In this document: positions 5,001 through 6,352 of the stretch, piece by piece
How positions within the stretch are numbered: position 1 is the first letter of the stretch
How the letters are laid out: each line of letters begins with the position of its first letter
Origin: an uncultured Burkholderiales bacterium
Lineage (GTDB): Bacteria > Pseudomonadota > Gammaproteobacteria > Burkholderiales > Burkholderiaceae_F
NCBI GenBank assembly: GCA_903871435.1
Contig: CAIQGU010000220.1
Span: 1-6,352, forward strand
Reading direction: 5' to 3'
DNA: 6,352 nucleotides
The notes under the pieces: generated by a model
The model's input: only the letters and a program-made list of their open reading frames with translations
What the model was told of the DNA's origin: nothing
Databases searched by the model: none
Position numbers and translations under genes: made by a program

Positions 5001-6352
5001 GCGCAGCACTGTCAGGCGCACGGGACTCGGCAGATCCTGGGAATGGACCACCTGGGAGACCATGTCCTGGGCTTCGCGCTGCGCGCGCATGACCAGCGAG
5101 CGAACGTCGATGCGCAGGGGCCGGATGGCCATGCGGAAGAGGTCCGCGGACATCTGGCCTTCGCCCAGGCGGATGAAGGGCGTCACGTCGCCGAAGACAT
5201 GGCGCACCGCCAGGCTGTCGTCGATGATGACCGAGGGCGGAACGAGCCGGCCGAACATGGCGCGCAGCAGCCTTTCGGGCATGGCTTCACGCTCGCGCAA
5301 AGGCCGGGCGGCCACCAGTCGCAAACCCGGCGGGCGCGTGGTTGCCACCGCTGCGGCATTTGCTTCGCGGGACTGCACGCGCGTGTACAGGCGCGACCGC
5401 TCGTTGCGCACGCGAAAGAGTTCGGGGCTCTGCCCCGCACTCTCGGAACGGCCCAGAAAGAGCAGGCCGCCGGGGTTCAGTGCGTGGTAGAACGATTCGA
5501 AAAGATGGGTCTGCAGCGCCGGCCGCAGGTAGATCAGCACGTTGCGGCAGCTGATGAGGTCCAGGCGCAGGAACGGCGGGTCGCCAATCAGGTTGTGCAC
5601 GGAAAAAATAAGGCAGTCGCGCAGTGACTTGGCCACGCGCCAGGTGTCGCCAGCGGGTACCAGATAACGCTGGCGCAGTTCGGCCGGAACGCCGGCGAGG
5701 GCTGCGGCGCTGAACGCGCCCCGGCGCGCGCGCACGATGGCGCTCTCGTCGAGGTCCGTGGCAAAGATGCGCACCACCAGCTCGCGCTTTTGCAGGCGCA
5801 TCGCCTCCTTGAGTAGTATGGCCACGGAATACGCCTCTTCGCCCGTGGCGCAGCCGGGTACCCAGACGCGCACTTCGTCGCCATCGCCGTGCCGCGACAC
5901 CAGTTCCTGCAAGGCCGCGTCCAGGGCCTTGAAGGCTTCGGCGTCACGAAAGAACGTGGTCACGGAGATGAGCATCTCGCGCATCAGGCGCGAGACCTCT
6001 GGCGTATGGCGCCGCATGTAGTCGGCGTAGGCGTCCAGGTCGGGCGACGCGGTGGCCAGCAGGCGGCGCTTCAAGCGCCGGCGGAAAGTGCCTTCCTTGT
6101 ACAGGCCGATCTCGAATCCCGTTTCCCGGCGCACCATGGCCGCGATTCGCTCCAGCGGCGGTGCGCTCGCGAGCGCGGTGACCGCCTCGGGCACAGTGGC
6201 GGGCTGGTCCTCGAGGTTGCCCAGGCGCCGGCCGATTTCATCGGGTGCCAGCACGTGCCGCACGCAGCCCGTTTCAATCGCGGCGCGGGGCATGCCGTCG
6301 TAGCGGCAGGTGGCCGGATCCTGGGCGATGGTGAGACCGCCGTTGGCATGGA
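2055..6352 (-). CDS. CheB-CheR-PAS(x4)-GGDEF-EAL signalling fusion, 5' end outside the window, EAL domain truncated
   Basis: A giant sensory protein joining chemotaxis-type adaptation enzymes to c-di-GMP turnover. Residues are numbered from the internal Met at 6293; 19 more in-frame residues precede it to the edge. That extension plus residues 1-24 (GGLTIAQDPA, DGMPRAAIETG, VLAPDEIGRRL) is the C-terminal end of a CheB methylesterase, so the true start lies beyond 6352. Domains: CheR about 44-310, with VTTFFRD (111-117), the SAM-binding GCATGEEAYS (147-156) and ISCRNVLIYL (247-256); a PAS-like linker 335-450; coiled coil about 470-565; PAS domains about 565-668, 685-812, 822-935 (LOV-like) and 948-1064; GGDEF 1070-1232, with LDLDRFK (1111-1117), I-site RDTD (1144-1147) and SGDEF (1153-1157); EAL from about 1245, with EAL (1281-1283), N1340, E1372 and DDFGTGY (1402-1408). 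It then ends after PTDG, so roughly the last 80-100 residues of the EAL fold are missing. No membrane segment is visible; cytoplasmic. Diguanylate cyclase activity is plausible, phosphodiesterase activity unlikely. Confidence 0.93.
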   Translation of the reverse strand, partial: HANGGLTIAQDPATCRYDGMPRAAIETGCVRHVLAPDEIGRRLGNLEDQPATVPEAVTALASAPPLERIAAMVRRETGFEIGLYKEGTFRRRLKRRLLATASPDLDAYADYMRRHTPEVSRLMREMLISVTTFFRDAEAFKALDAALQELVSRHGDGDEVRVWVPGCATGEEAYSVAILLKEAMRLQKRELVVRIFATDLDESAIVRARRGAFSAAALAGVPAELRQRYLVPAGDTWRVAKSLRDCLIFSVHNLIGDPPFLRLDLISCRNVLIYLRPALQTHLFESFYHALNPGGLLFLGRSESAGQSPELFRVRNERSRLYTRVQSREANAAAVATTRPPGLRLVAARPLREREAMPERLLRAMFGRLVPPSVIIDDSLAVRHVFGDVTPFIRLGEGQMSADLFRMAIRPLRIDVRSLVMRAQREAQDMVSQVVHSQDLPSPVRLTVLRIPGEEGQPGPLMVSFAALPVEQTPGAALATANRTAARARSELLTKVTGLEEQLTANREHLHTVIEELETSNEELQSLNEEMQSSNEELQSSNEELETANEELQSANEELTTVNDELEGKTHELIGLNTALLNVKNSLTFPLIVVDPKGRVLLLNASANEMFGLNGEPIGESLFSLAPPISVGDLAQDVARVVETRSLHVRQIDGDHSYTLRAQPYYGPDQQFEGVLLLFLENTDERNVEQRLRSMTERLAAAERFARDTIDALPEELCVIDAQGIIVSVNHRWAELLAEGKGSPKTSGIGASYLDVCERAASDGDGSARKFLDGLRSVMAGEQAHFSMEYPCAMPDGQHWFLASVVAMAPGPEEQIPRHCVITHIDVTQRKLDEETNVLQSRALDESTTGVMIADARLPDYPLIYVNSAFERISGYSRQDALGHNARFLQCDETAQSSRAELRGAILECRTRTVLMRNRRKDGSFFWNELTVDPILDAEGRATHFLGIQNDVTDRVERERQLRGMLERERFAFEFAQLGTFELDVRDGRIQCSDIMRHLFGLAPGDGFTLAQLREIIVSEDRTTFDDALKFCLAGHSPLNLEYRVLWADGTGHWLHSRGDVLPSPDGVPRRVLCLTQDVTQRRETESQARFIAHHDALTGLPNRALLNDRLQLAISMARRERRRVAVVFLDLDRFKEINDSLGHQVGDALLKAVAARLTSSVRDTDTICRLSGDEFIALLPGVHDSGEVSRIVGNMHVGLAKPFQVDGVEMRVTASIGVALYPDDADSIDLLMRNADAAMYHAKGSGRNSYQFFSPEMNTALVDRLAIAGALRSGVRDGQLELYYQPEIDVATGRLLGIEALVRWRWPQRGLTLPDVFIPVAEDSDLIHEIGDWVLREACRQNREWQKAGLPRVPIAVNISPAQFRQRNLIEKVSSALHDSGLEPCDLELEITERVLSHNNDLAGEMLDMFHRMGIHLAIDDFGTGYPTDG
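4653..4799 (-). repeat. Seven tandem 21-bp units encoding xNEEL heptads (coiled-coil signalling linker)
   Basis: Residues 499-547 of the large fusion protein are seven uninterrupted heptads of the pattern (E/Q/T)-(S/T)-x-N-(E/D)-E-(L/M); an eighth, looser unit (EGKTHEL) follows. Two consecutive units encode exactly the same heptad (QSSNEEL, 513-519 and 520-526) and share nearly identical DNA. A Leu or Met at every seventh position gives a regular helical seam, expected to form a parallel dimeric coiled coil linking the CheB/CheR half to the PAS-GGDEF-EAL half. This linker is known from other CheB-CheR-PAS fusions. Near-identical 21-bp units could gain or lose copies by slippage without breaking the frame. 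Confidence 0.85.

Noticed and set aside
4158..5627. A 489-codon open frame on the plus strand opposite the large signalling gene
   Set aside because: The translation is rich in His, Gly, Gln and Leu with no recognisable domain, and it lies wholly antisense to a confidently identified multidomain gene. Long antisense frames are expected in GC-rich coding DNA.

Overview
This GC-rich window carries three genes, all on the minus strand. The codon use, the LivK-type periplasmic binding protein and the large fused chemotaxis/c-di-GMP protein fit a motile betaproteobacterium, most likely Burkholderiales. That placement is an inference from style; no marker gene is present.

Right side (2055-6352): about two thirds of the window is one very large multidomain signalling gene. 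It is open at the right edge. The first in-frame Met (6293) is not its start, because the frame continues upstream with the characteristic C-terminal end of a CheB methylesterase domain. In order the product reads: CheB (tail only) - CheR methyltransferase - PAS-like linker - long xNEEL heptad coiled coil - four PAS domains - GGDEF (SGDEF) with an intact I-site - EAL. The third PAS looks like a LOV flavin domain in which the photoadduct cysteine is alanine while the other FMN contacts are kept. The EAL domain stops abruptly just after its DDFGTGY motif, so its last third, with the catalytic Lys and further Glu/Gln residues, is missing.

Middle (1842-2054, then 1437-1841): a 213-base lower-GC intergenic stretch follows the broken EAL end. 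It holds an 8-bp inverted repeat enclosing two copies of a 9-bp direct repeat. Then comes a 134-residue cysteine-containing orphan protein that I do not recognise.

Left side (1-1436): a 216-base gap holds a plausible sigma70 promoter and a strong ribosome binding site for a 392-residue periplasmic branched-chain-amino-acid-type ABC binding protein. No permease or ATPase partner lies in the window. A perfect 13-bp hairpin directly after its stop codon closes the window.

Together: the large protein plausibly couples adaptation-type methylation/demethylation chemistry and flavin/PAS sensing to c-di-GMP output. With the EAL half-missing, output would be expected from GGDEF only, if the protein is functional. 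The binding protein looks like an independent transcription unit. I see no reason to link the 134-residue gene to either neighbour.
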